Positions 27,301 through 34,071 of a stretch of 64,000 nt of DNA are shown piece after piece. The stretch is from Anas platyrhynchos (Eukaryota > Chordata > Aves > Anseriformes > Anatidae). Numbering within the stretch: the stretch's first letter is position 1; every line of letters begins with the position of its first letter. The DNA lies in assembly GCF_047663525.1 (NCBI RefSeq), contig NC_092606.1:7996501-8060500 (forward strand), read 5' to 3'. The notes under the pieces are model-generated. The model was not told the origin of the DNA. It was given only the letters and a program-made list of their open reading frames with translations, and made no database searches. The position numbers were made by a program, and so were the translations under genes.

Positions 27301-29741
27301 AAGAGTTCACACTGCATTATCACTTCGAAAGGGCTGCACGCTGACGCTCAGGGAGAAGCATCATCTGCTTAAAGCAATGGCACCACAGCTCCAAGCTTGC
27401 TATTTACAGTCCTCAAATCTCAGGGGAGGTCAGCACTTAAAAATCAATGTAAAATGACCACTGCCTCTCCAAGCTGACAGTCACTTTGATACAGTGCATT
27501 TATTGCCAGTCCACGTTAAGTATGGACATTTCTCTGGCTGTCTCCCAAGCACAGATGCAGGCTCCTATGTGTGCAGTAACTGCGCATTAACAAACAGCCT
27601 TGGATCAAGGCCCTGAAAAGACAGCCTTACTTGCAGGGAGGTCTCCGGCTAAACACAAACCCAGTGCTCACACGACCAGGATGGCTGGGTTTGGCAGAGA
27701 GGCGTACACAGAGCGACTCCTTTTCGGAGCTCATACTCTAGGTGTAGAGTTAACAGATGGCTAGACGAGAAAATAAAAGCAGCGTTTGTTAACACATTCC
27801 TGGCAGATGCGCTAGGATCTCATGAACTGGCAAAAGTTTCAGGTCCTTATCACAGACTTGAGAGAGGCTCGGGGAGTTTTCTTACAGCAGAAGGTACAGA
27901 AGTCTCGAGAGCGATTTGTCAGCTGAATCCAAAGAGATAAGAAAGGAGGCAATAGGCAGCGGGGTAGCAGATAGCATGTACCCAAAACCAGAGGGAGGGC
28001 CTGGTGGAAGCCATGGTGCTGTCCATCCCACCCTTCCAGAGCAGCACAGATAAGCTCTTTATTTCTGAAGTGAGCATCTCTGGGAAATATTACAGAAAAA
28101 CACATTTTCTTTCCCAAAGTCAGGTCTATCAGCCAGCGCTCCACTTTGACCCACCTCCTCCCCGCAGCTGTCCAAATTACAGCTTCCTTGTTCCCCCTCA
28201 GTTTTGTCCATTTACAATCTTTACCCTGATGACCATTCCAAAAATACTGCAGCATGCTTCCTGCTGCTCTAGACTCAAGCATTACTCCAACAGTTTACAC
28301 CCCTGCCTGCATGCCCCTCGTATCCTCTGACATTAGTGGGACACAACTCTTGCAGAAGCTCCAAAAGCAAGCTCTGCACTCACTTTTATAAACTTTGAAA
28401 AATTTGTAGCTATTAATTGCAATAAATCTAATTAAACATTTCCATGCACAGGGGGAACACCTCCCCAAGAAAAAGCATTCTGCCTGCTTCTGGGCAGATG
28501 ACCACAATCTGACAACCTCCCTTCGTTAATAAACCTTCATTTCTGATTTGACTCTCCAGTATCATCAGTTCATAATTATGAAAAAGCACTGCTGAAGGTA
28601 AGTACTTTATTTGAAGGGCCAAGTCCCTCCACACAGGTCTCATAACGAAGTGAGTGAGTAGAGCTAGAACTCCAGCTCACTACTCCTGTTTGCACAGGCT
28701 CTCTCAAATGATCGTGTGTTTTCTTCAGCTGAAAGCTCAGGGAACTGCTAAGGAGGAATCTTTGAGAAGTGTGTATGGCTGAAACAGGGCCTGCCTCAGC
28801 CACAGGGTCTTTTGCCAGAGCAGGATCCCAGACCACATCTTTGAGGGTCTTGGTGAGGAACTTTTATCACCTGCTGATGTCCTTGACATCAGAGGTGGTG
28901 GGCCCCTGAGGTTTCAAGGCAAGCCCAATAAGCTGGTCAGGTAACTACAAGTTAAGATGTTGCTCTAAGGATTTATTAAGCAAGCCTGAGCACAGCATCT
29001 TCCCAGCTGATGCACACCAGATCAGCGTGTAGTAGTTAACCTTTAACAAGCACTTCTGAAGTTCTACCAGTCTGATCACTGGAGTTTAGGACTTGAAGGC
29101 AGTGCTGTTAAGACTGGAAGTGGGAGCTTCTACCGTGCCTGTAAGTTGGGACTTTAAGCTCAGTTTGCTGATTCAGTTTCCTCCAAGAAGGAAAAGAGGA
29201 AGCTTCTGCCTCACGTTAAGGAAAAGGACTTTAGACATCCCAGCGCTTTTCCAACCCCATTACCTCAGTTCATCACGGAAGGGGGTCACTGACAACCTGT
29301 GCGCTGCACAAAGCAGCTGGGGCGTTCTGCAGGGGTCACAGCTCCAAGCCGAGCCCAGCACCAGGAGGCCTGGCAGCAGCAGGGGCCAGCAGGTCCCCGC
29401 CTCACCCTGAGGGACCCCCTCCCCGCCCCTCCCGGCCCCCCGCCCCACAGCAGGCCCCTGCGGGCTCCCGCACCACGAGCTCCTTCCCGAACCGCCCCCG
29501 GCCCGCGGGGCGCTCCCTGAGGGGGAGCCGGCAGCCGGGGCGCCCCCCCCCCGCCATTTCACGTCCACCTCGGGGTCTGCTCGCCTCAGCCGATCCCAGA
29601 CCGGCCTCGGCGGGCAGGGCCCAGCCGGCCCCACATGGGGGCCGCCCCCGGTGCCCCCCCGGAGCCTCCCCAGCCGGCGGCGCTGCCGCTGCACCCGGCG
29701 GCCGCGGCCCCGCCCGGGCTCCCCCCCTCACCTTCCGCCAT
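223..29741 (-). CDS. ANKFY1: ANKFY1 (Rabankyrin-5), complete coding sequence in 25 exons
   Basis: Endosomal Rab5 effector with BTB, ankyrin and FYVE domains. The family is known to bind PI3P on early endosomes and to act in macropinocytosis and endosome/retromer trafficking. Exons (high to low coordinates): 29732-29741, 24495-24687, 22807-22925, 20313-20448, 18799-18922, 17308-17457, 16390-16555, 14446-14650, 13626-13694, 12722-12921, 12137-12234, 11532-11754, 10355-10453, 8945-9098, 7532-7700, 6861-6979, 6340-6496, 4891-5091, 3651-3827, 3078-3225, 2729-2819, 1733-1857, 1380-1526, 810-900, 223-355. They join in one open frame of 3,504 nt, 1,167 residues; the human protein is about 1,169. Order: N-terminal coiled coil (about 4-50), BTB (from about 68), BTB-associated helices (to about 240), a long ankyrin array (about 245-1,060), C-terminal FYVE zinc finger (about 1,094-1,160). 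An EHD-binding type NPF motif is at residues 421-423. No frameshift or stop interrupts it. Identification is from remembered orthologue similarity. Confidence 0.98.
810..900 (-). CDS. ANKFY1: ANKFY1 coding exon 24: first half of FYVE finger
   Basis: Residues 1094-1124. It contains a W-C-D variant of the FYVE WxxD signature (W1102, D1104), the first zinc cysteines C1108 and C1111, and RKHHC at 1120-1124. The cysteine codon 1124 is split by the junction with exon 25. Acceptor aacag, donor GTAATG. Confidence 0.97.
1380..1526 (-). CDS. ANKFY1: ANKFY1 coding exon 23: last ankyrin repeats
   Basis: Residues 1045-1094, containing LLLAYMKGNANLCRAIV and NNNQGVNIF, typical of the divergent final ankyrin units before the FYVE finger. 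Polypyrimidine acceptor ttttttcag, donor GTAAGT. Confidence 0.97.
1733..1857 (-). CDS. ANKFY1: ANKFY1 coding exon 22: ankyrin region
   Basis: Residues 1003-1045. Reads GQSPMHILGQYGKDNAAAICDLF, an ankyrin helix pair. Acceptor ccccag, donor GTAGGT. The frame runs on to exon 23 with phase 1. Confidence 0.97.
2127..2625 (-). mobile_element. CR1 LINE fragment (3' end)
   Basis: Starts with the reverse complement of the CR1 3' end (GAATCGTAATATCC, then TTGGAAGGGACC). It continues with the usual CR1 text through the middle segment to about 2625. Truncated at the 5' end and inside ANKFY1 intron 21. Right edge approximate. Confidence 0.85.
2729..2819 (-). CDS. ANKFY1: ANKFY1 coding exon 21: ankyrin region
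   Basis: Residues 973-1003, with the ankyrin core ALHLAVMHGRLNNIRVLL. Acceptor ttttcag, donor GTAACT. The exon lies directly beside a CR1 fragment that begins about 100 bp into the next intron. Confidence 0.97.
3078..3225 (-). CDS. ANKFY1: ANKFY1 coding exon 20: ankyrin repeats
   Basis: Residues 924-973, starting LLAGAQVNELTKHRQTALHLAA. The acceptor is the gacag ending at 3226. A second AG ten bases into the exon would shift the frame to an immediate TGA, so the upstream AG is the functional one. Donor GTAAAC. Confidence 0.96.
3651..3827 (-). CDS. ANKFY1: ANKFY1 coding exon 19: ankyrin repeats
   Basis: Residues 865-923, with FLHVAVQNSDIESVLFLI and TPLHLAVQAGSEIIVRNL. This is two ankyrin units and nearly identical to the mammalian protein as I recall it. 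Phase 0 at both ends, acceptor cacag, donor GTATGT. Confidence 0.97.
4891..5091 (-). CDS. ANKFY1: ANKFY1 coding exon 18: ankyrin repeats
   Basis: Residues 798-864. Contains GRTPIHVAISNQHNVIIQLM and TPFACAMTYKNNKAAEAIL. Phase 0 at both ends; acceptor ttctag, donor GTAAAC. Confidence 0.97.
6340..6496 (-). CDS. ANKFY1: ANKFY1 coding exon 17: ankyrin repeats with acidic linker
   Basis: Residues 745-797. An acidic loop (GEGEEEAHD) precedes the ankyrin unit GQTPLHLAACWGLEEVIQCL. The loop is also present in mammals. Acceptor ttcttag, donor GTACGT. Confidence 0.97.
6861..6979 (-). CDS. ANKFY1: ANKFY1 coding exon 16: ankyrin region
   Basis: Residues 706-745, reading VRHGCDSTCWGSGPSGCLQT and LLHRAIDENSEQIACFLI. 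Acceptor ttccag, donor GTCAGG. Confidence 0.97.
7532..7700 (-). CDS. ANKFY1: ANKFY1 coding exon 15: ankyrin repeats
   Basis: Residues 649-705, with GETALQLAIKNQLPLVVDAI and GNPPLWLALENNLEDIASTL, two ankyrin units. Acceptor ttgcag, donor GTAAGA. Confidence 0.97.
8560..8920 (-). mobile_element. CR1 LINE fragment
   Basis: The same family as the copy at 2127 (TTGGAAGGGACCCACAA, later CAGCCTGTTCCAGTGCCC). 5' truncated, in ANKFY1 intron 14, ending just before exon 14. Confidence 0.85.
8945..9098 (-). CDS. ANKFY1: ANKFY1 coding exon 14: ankyrin repeats
   Basis: Residues 598-649, with MHTIAAQLLGSGASINDTMS and GQTLLHMAIQRQDSKSALFL. Acceptor cttcag, donor GTAAGA. A CR1 fragment begins about 25 bp downstream of the donor. 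Confidence 0.97.
10355..10453 (-). CDS. ANKFY1: ANKFY1 coding exon 13: inter-repeat segment
   Basis: Residues 565-598, reading ANALHATNNLQIIPDFSLKD and QTVLGLALWTG. Acceptor tcctag, donor GTATGT. Confidence 0.97.
10552..10715 (-). mobile_element. CR1 LINE fragment, short
   Basis: ATAGAATCATTTAAGTTGGA, then a pattern of AAAGACCTTTAAGGTCATCAAGTC, typical of CR1 3' ends. Short and diverged; in ANKFY1 intron 12. Confidence 0.75.
11532..11754 (-). CDS. ANKFY1: ANKFY1 coding exon 12: ankyrin repeats with variable loop
   Basis: Residues 491-565. The ankyrin unit GETPLHTACRHGLANLTAEL is followed by a loop rich in A, S, Q and K (about 526-542) that differs clearly from the mammalian loop as I recall it, then LQTPLHMAIAHNHPDVVSVI. 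Acceptor tttaag, donor GTAAAG. Confidence 0.97.
12137..12234 (-). CDS. ANKFY1: ANKFY1 coding exon 11: ankyrin region
   Basis: Residues 458-490, with CLLQRAAGAGNEAASLFLAT and VNHQNKW. Acceptor ccttag, donor GTAAAA. Confidence 0.97.
12722..12921 (-). CDS. ANKFY1: ANKFY1 coding exon 10: ankyrin region with NPF motif
   Basis: Residues 391-458. The ankyrin unit GSTALWLAVQ is followed by a linker carrying NPFED (421-425). In the mammalian protein NPFED is the binding site for the EHD1 EH domain. The linker then reads GTSFDENSFAARLIQRGS. Acceptor ttttag, donor GTAAAA. Confidence 0.97.
13626..13694 (-). CDS. ANKFY1: ANKFY1 coding exon 9: short ankyrin exon
   Basis: Residues 368-391, the smallest internal exon at 69 nt. 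Reads TPLHVSVVVRNEPVFSQLLQ. The usual Ala-Gly of the ankyrin inter-helix turn is replaced by Val-Arg. Acceptor ttgcag, donor GTAAGT. Confidence 0.95.
14446..14650 (-). CDS. ANKFY1: ANKFY1 coding exon 8: ankyrin repeats
   Basis: Residues 300-368, with FAANFLIKNGARVNAATLGD and ETPLHLVASYSPKKHLPDVM. Acceptor aaaag, donor GTAAAT. A 120-codon open frame on the plus strand here is only its shadow. Confidence 0.97.
16184..16234. repeat. Poly-A run followed by 20-base direct repeat
   Basis: An 18-base A run and then two identical 20-base units (seven A plus GACTAAGAAACAT) at 16195-16214 and 16215-16234. In ANKFY1 intron 7. Confidence 0.85.
16390..16555 (-). CDS. ANKFY1: ANKFY1 coding exon 7: first ankyrin repeats
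   Basis: Residues 245-300, with NGDLALDLALSQRLESIATT and GWSLLHKAIQRG. Acceptor tgtag, donor GTAAGG. Confidence 0.97.
17308..17457 (-). CDS. ANKFY1: ANKFY1 coding exon 6: BTB-to-ankyrin linker
   Basis: Residues 195-244, reading DDLRKEDFSSMSAQLLYKMF, the BACK-like helix, then TEYPLHKAIKVEREDVVFLY, the first ankyrin-like unit. Phase 0 at both ends; acceptor ttctag, donor GTATAG. Confidence 0.97.
18799..18922 (-). CDS. ANKFY1: ANKFY1 coding exon 5: post-BTB helices
   Basis: Residues 153-194, reading CEKGVMSLVNVRNCIRFYQT and EELNASTLLNYCAEIIASHW, the helical extension that follows a BTB fold. Acceptor gacag, donor GTAAGT. Confidence 0.98.
20313..20448 (-). CDS. ANKFY1: ANKFY1 coding exon 4: C-terminal half of BTB domain
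   Basis: Residues 108-153, with the BTB hallmark MAMLRWIYTDELELREDD followed by LANKFQLQLLRE. Acceptor accag, donor GTGAGT. Confidence 0.98.
22807..22925 (-). CDS. ANKFY1: ANKFY1 coding exon 3: N-terminal half of BTB domain
   Basis: Residues 68-108, with the BTB core SDLKIKVKDKHIRAHKFVLA then ARSDAWSLANL. Acceptor atcag, donor GTCAGT. Confidence 0.98.
24126..24179. repeat. 27-base tandem duplication
   Basis: Units 24126-24152 and 24153-24179 differ by a single base (ACATGG versus ACACGG). In ANKFY1 intron 2, about 320 bases past the exon 2 donor. Confidence 0.9.
24495..24687 (-). CDS. ANKFY1: ANKFY1 coding exon 2: N-terminal coiled coil
   Basis: Residues 4-68. Leucine-rich heptads in VAKLEKHLMLLRQEYVKLQK predict a coiled coil, followed by FISRLLAIVSELYQQEQY. 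Acceptor cctgcag, donor GTAAGA. Confidence 0.98.
24688..29731 (-). other. ANKFY1: ANKFY1 intron 1
   Basis: 5.0 kb with no further coding exon recognised. It holds the CR1 at 26896-27050, a poly-A/AC run at about 24891-24921 and a short (GCA)5 at 26748-26762. Confidence 0.8.
26896..27050 (-). mobile_element. CR1 LINE fragment in ANKFY1 intron 1
   Basis: AGGGTTGGAAAAGCCCTCCA then TGGTCCAACC and CCATGTCCCCAGGCACC, CR1 3' region in reverse. It explains the middle of a 202-codon plus-strand open frame. Confidence 0.8.
29732..29741 (-). CDS. ANKFY1: ANKFY1 coding exon 1: start codon and three codons
   Basis: ATG GCG GAA G then GTGAG donor. With exon 2 this gives MAEEEVAKLEK, matching the orthologue. 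The ATG lies in CAAGATGGCGG, a YY1 consensus with A at -3 and G at +4, so the start context is strong. Confidence 0.93.
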
Positions 29742-29761
29742 CTTGGGTCCGCGGCCGCAGC

Positions 29762-29771
29762 TCTCGCGAGA
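29762..29771. promoter_or_regulatory. CGCG palindrome TCTCGCGAGA, copy 1
   Basis: Perfect 10-base palindrome, 21 bases upstream of the ANKFY1 ATG. This element is known from housekeeping CpG-island promoters and is bound by BANP when unmethylated. Confidence 0.85.
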
Positions 29772-29804
29772 GCGCCGCGCTCGGCCGGCGGGACGGAAGG
29801 GAGT

Positions 29805-29814
29805 TCTCGCGAGA
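29805..29814. promoter_or_regulatory. CGCG palindrome TCTCGCGAGA, copy 2
   Basis: Second perfect copy, starting 43 bases from the first, about four helical turns away. Confidence 0.85.
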
Positions 29815-29910
29815 GCAGCGCGGGCACCTCCCGCCTCGGGGCGCTGAGGTGTCTGAGGGCTCGGCGACCCCCCCCCCAGCAGTGGGTGGCTGCTGCCCGC
29901 TAACCCGGCG

Positions 29911-30889
29911 CCGTTAGGGAAAAGGGTCGGGCTGGTTTGGAGCCGATGGGTGCCTTTGGCTGCCCCTTAAATCATCGCTACGTCAGCTCCTGCACGTGGT
30001 TTTCACTTCAGTTTCGCTTCAGCTGCTGGATCTGTGCCCGGCGGGTGTGAAGTGGGGTTGGCACCGAGACGGGCAGAGAGCAGCAGCGAGATCCTTGTCT
30101 TAAAGCTGCTGTGCGAGGTAGCTCATCCTCAGCTGCTCCCAGTGCTCGTGAGCTTCCCTGCCCCAACAGAACAGAAACACCACCAGGCTCCATGTGTATT
30201 CACCACCTTTCATATGCCTGACCTAGCAGCAACGCTTTGGTTTGCTCCGAAGAGCCATTTTCAAGTAAATATTTTATCACAGTATCATTTTACAATTGCA
30301 TCATTTTCTCCTGACTTCATTAAGCAATGGTTGAAAGTCCCTCTGCCTCCTGTCTTAGCTTTCTGCCCACGTTGGACAAAGCAGCACAAGTAGAATTGGC
30401 CTGGTGGGGTTTCTGGACAACTCACGAAACGTGCCCCACCTCATTTTTCACAGCTCAGTGGCAAATACAGACACAGCTACCGTAAATCACTGTTTGTGGG
30501 TGCTATTAATCATCTGTGAGGAAGCAGTCATTGCCTGATGAGCTTTAGTCTTGGTTCAATTTCTTTGTAACAGAGCTCAGGTGACAAACTTCTGCTATAC
30601 TTTGCATCTGGAGAATCAACAGTCATGTCTTTTGTTAAGGATTTGACAGGGCAGAAAGCAGCCTTTTAACAACCTCTCTTTAAAACCCAAGCACCTTCTG
30701 TTTCAGTTTGAAATCACTAGTGCGTACTTCTGAAGATACTCAGAAGCTATGAGCTGTAGTGCTGCCGTTTGCATTGTGGTGGCACCATACCAACAACCGT
30801 GCACCAGATGGTACAGATGCAATAAAAAGTCCATCCCCCAGCAGCCTACAAATAAAAGTGACTCTAACAAATGCACTTACACTCACTCC
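29911..30889. other. Intergenic gap between UBE2G1 3' end and ANKFY1 promoter
   Basis: About 1 kb with no coding exon recognised on either strand. It holds the motif cluster at 29979-30021 and, next to the UBE2G1 end, a GT-rich stretch (minus strand, about 30865-30895) that could be the downstream polyadenylation element. The short open frames here look accidental. Confidence 0.6.
29979..30021. promoter_or_regulatory. CRE-like half-site, E-box and IRF-like element cluster
   Basis: TACGTCAG at 29979-29986, CACGTG at 29993-29998, and on the minus strand GAAACTGAAG within a run of GAA-type repeats at about 30000-30021. They lie about 240-280 bases upstream of the ANKFY1 start. These are motif matches only. 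Confidence 0.4.
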
Positions 30890-30906
30890 AGAATTAACAT
30901 TCTATG

Positions 30907-30912
30907 TTTATT
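30907..30912 (-). terminator. UBE2G1: Distal polyadenylation signal AATAAA of UBE2G1
   Basis: Last AATAAA before the intergenic gap, followed on the minus strand by a GT-rich element within about 40 bases. Confidence 0.6.
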
Positions 30913-33900
30913 GATCTTCTAGTTTCAGTAAGCATCTTCCAGGCATCACAGCAGCAGGAAAGAATTTTAGAGTAACAGCTTAACAGCCGGATTTTTACAG
31001 AGGTCTTCTCTGATGCATAAGGGACAGCATGGAGAGAGATAAAAAAGAACTAGGATGGCCATAATACTTTGATATTTATTAAAATTCCATGCTTTTCCTA
31101 CCCCCTCCCCCAGCGATGCAGTATTATCTGGAAAGCAAGCCACTGTGTGTTGGGAATAAAAAACAGAACAAAACCTCAGCCAAGTCTCCAGAGAGCTAAG
31201 AAAAGATTAATTAATCATCCAGTACTCTGATTGTCTACATAAATCAAACTAAATGCAAGATCTTGGTACAAGTGAAAATGATTTAAAATGCCTGTTTACT
31301 TGATTGCTCAACAAGTATTCTGGTACTACTTGCACATGCTGCATCTCTTCAATGGTGTTCATATCTTGAGCTAAGTCAGAAATTTCTGGTCCTATCTATC
31401 AGCATCATAGCCAGATCCCCTTGATGTGTGGGCCAGGAAGAAAAAGCCAACTGTAATCACAGAAAAGTTGAATAGGTCCCTCCTGTGCCTGTCAGAAGCT
31501 TTCTACAAACTAGACGCTCAGCCCCCAATATCTTATATTGCTCTTTCGTTAAGTCACTGATCGTCAACATCTGCACCTTGCACCTCTTAACAGTATCTCA
31601 CATTAGCACTCCTTCCTTTGGAATGTCTGGGCTGTGTAGAATCACAAACCATCTTGGTTAAGCCGAACACAAGTGCTTTTGTATTCAAATAATTTACAAG
31701 AGAAGCAACCCTGCTATGGAACAAACAGTTCTTCCATACAACTGGTGCAAGACTAACATTTCCAGGCCTTCCCTAAAAGGAAGACACTAGTAGCTCTTCT
31801 AGAGAAGAAATGAGAAAAACAAAAGCTTTGAACTATTTTGTGAAGTCTACAGATGAATCAATTCTGAACTATGCATGTTACTCAGCAAGATGAAGCATGG
31901 AACACCCATCTCGATGGAAGCAGCATGTAACAATTATCTTGCATTACTGCCAGCTCTTTAGATATACTATGGAAAGGTAGAAGGGCAGCCAGTGAAGTAG
32001 TCCTCTACTACTTGATTCAGGAGCAGCAGCATCTTCCAATACTTTGTTCATGGAAAGAATAGCACCATGCTGCTGGGATCCTGCATAGTTCTAACTCTTT
32101 AGTAACTGAGAAAGGGTAGCCAGCTGGTAGGCAAGAAACTTCCTCCCAGACAGTTTTAGACAAGCATTCAAAAGGGGACTAGAATTAGCAATTGTGTCTG
32201 AGCACTAATAGATCTGAAATACTGCGCACATTTCTCTCTATATATGAGGAAGCTATCCAACTATATTCCTTATATTCAACTATAAGTGACAGCAAATATA
32301 AATAATGGTTTCTCAAAATACTTTGTTAGCAAATACGTAAATATGAACATTAAACATCTGTTTATCTAAAATACCTGTAGGAGGAAGTAGTGTCTCCACT
32401 TCTAAGTCTTAATTATTATACTTAAATGGCTTTTTTTGTCCCATACCCTATCTTGCCACTGTTAACCATCTCCTTTTTCCCACCTCAACCCTCCCCACAA
32501 GAAACCTGCAGCTATGCCTTTTAGTATATGCATGGTGCAACCTGAAATGAAATCCAGCCACAGCTAGCAAATTAGTATTGAATGCTTCTTACAAGATAAT
32601 TCTTAACACTGAACTCTTTATTTATTAGTAAGTTACTCTGCTGTTAAAAGCTGTGATAAAACAAACCTGTGACAGAGCAGAGAACAGTCAGGTAGTTGTA
32701 AAATCTTCTGTAAAGTTTCTTTGGTAGAAATGTGTTTCAGGCATGCTTAAGAAACTCCAGTATCAGATACTCTGAGATTAATATTTGCTCACTGGAGGGA
32801 CAAGGATGGTTCCAACTGGAAAAGTTTTGTTTGTCTGTTTTTAATTTCAAGATTAAAAACAGTATGTCAAGTTAAATAAAAGTTTGCTTATGTCAGGTTG
32901 CTGAAGATGTTCAGGTAATCTGCACTCCAACTGCAGCTCCCCCTTCCTATTTAGATACTGAAGACAGCCAGTTTGACACATTATTATTGGAAAAAATTAT
33001 ATTTTGGAAGAACTCACTACAGAAGGTGACAGAATTCCAAAAATCAAATTACATGAAAATATACATCGCAATTTTCTTTGTACATTAGGTGAGGAAACTC
33101 TGAAGTAGAAGGCAAAGAATATGAAGGGCCACAGAAGAGAGAAAAGGGATAAGGAGAAAACTATTTTTGATACCAAACCCAGAAGTTAGTCATTTGAAAG
33201 CCTACAGATGCGCATGCTTGAATTCAACCTTGAGATAAAACAAGTCTCCCTCACACACCCCACCCCACAAACAGGCAATGCAAAAGGCAAAAAAAAAAAA
33301 AAAGTCACCCATAAAAAAAGCAGCTCATCCCATCTTGGACTAACTTAGTCAATTCAACTTCCAAATGAAAACACTGAAGTCCCTGGAAAGGGAAAAATCC
33401 AGCAGGCTGCTCAAGGGTGCTCCATGGCCAGTTTATTGCTATACCCAATTCAAGAAGCATGTGCAATTGGGTTTCTTATTAAAAAAAAAAAAAAAAAGAG
33501 GGTTGAAGGAAAAAAGAGCACCTTTGAGACTACAAAGGTCATCATAAAAGAAGACACAAGTAATTGATAGCAAATCCCTTCAGGTTTAATTAGGAAAATT
33601 TTAAGTTCTGATGAGGGAATAAAAGGGAGCACATTTCCAAAAAACAAAAGAGATACTAAACTTCAATAAGCAAGAGATTTTAATTAAGCCTCAGTGGGTC
33701 AAAGGAAAATTAAAGTGGAAAAAAGACTTTAATCCTAATTGGTTTTAGTCTGACATGCTTCACAAGTTGTTGTTTGTAGTTTCGATTTTTTTAAACTGAT
33801 AGGAAACAATGAATAGGGAAAGAAAAACCTGCTAAAATCTTTAGAATTTACACGATTCTATTCCTAACTACAGACAGCATTATTTGGTACAATGTGTATT

Positions 33901-34065
33901 TGTGGATGTACATGAACAGTATATATATTATCCGGATCATGTTGTGCTATGTACACATCTTTACAATTCTTCCTGAAGGTTAAAGCAGTTCATTAGATTT
34001 CAAAATGCGTAATCATCTTGTGTTGGCACTTGTTAGGCTCTTGTCAGCATTGATAACTGGCATGT

Positions 34066-34071
34066 TTTATT
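34066..34071 (-). terminator. UBE2G1: Proximal polyadenylation signal AATAAA of UBE2G1
   Basis: AATAAA about 105 bases into the last exon, in GGCTGCAATAAAACATG. Use of it would give a very short 3'UTR. Confidence 0.45.

Larger units (their letters stand above)
29390..29910 (-). promoter_or_regulatory. ANKFY1: ANKFY1 CpG-island promoter
   Basis: A dense GC and CpG block surrounds exon 1. It carries two TCTCGCGAGA palindromes (29762-29771 and 29805-29814) and a YY1-type motif over the start codon, with no TATA box at a sensible place. Boundaries were judged by eye. Confidence 0.85.

Noticed and set aside
26736-27344. 202-codon open frame on the plus strand
   Set aside because: Its middle part is a CR1 fragment read in reverse (the typical PLNHVPRHHIQPFLEHAQGW text) and its start is a (GCA)n run. 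It has no splice or family support and lies inside ANKFY1 intron 1.
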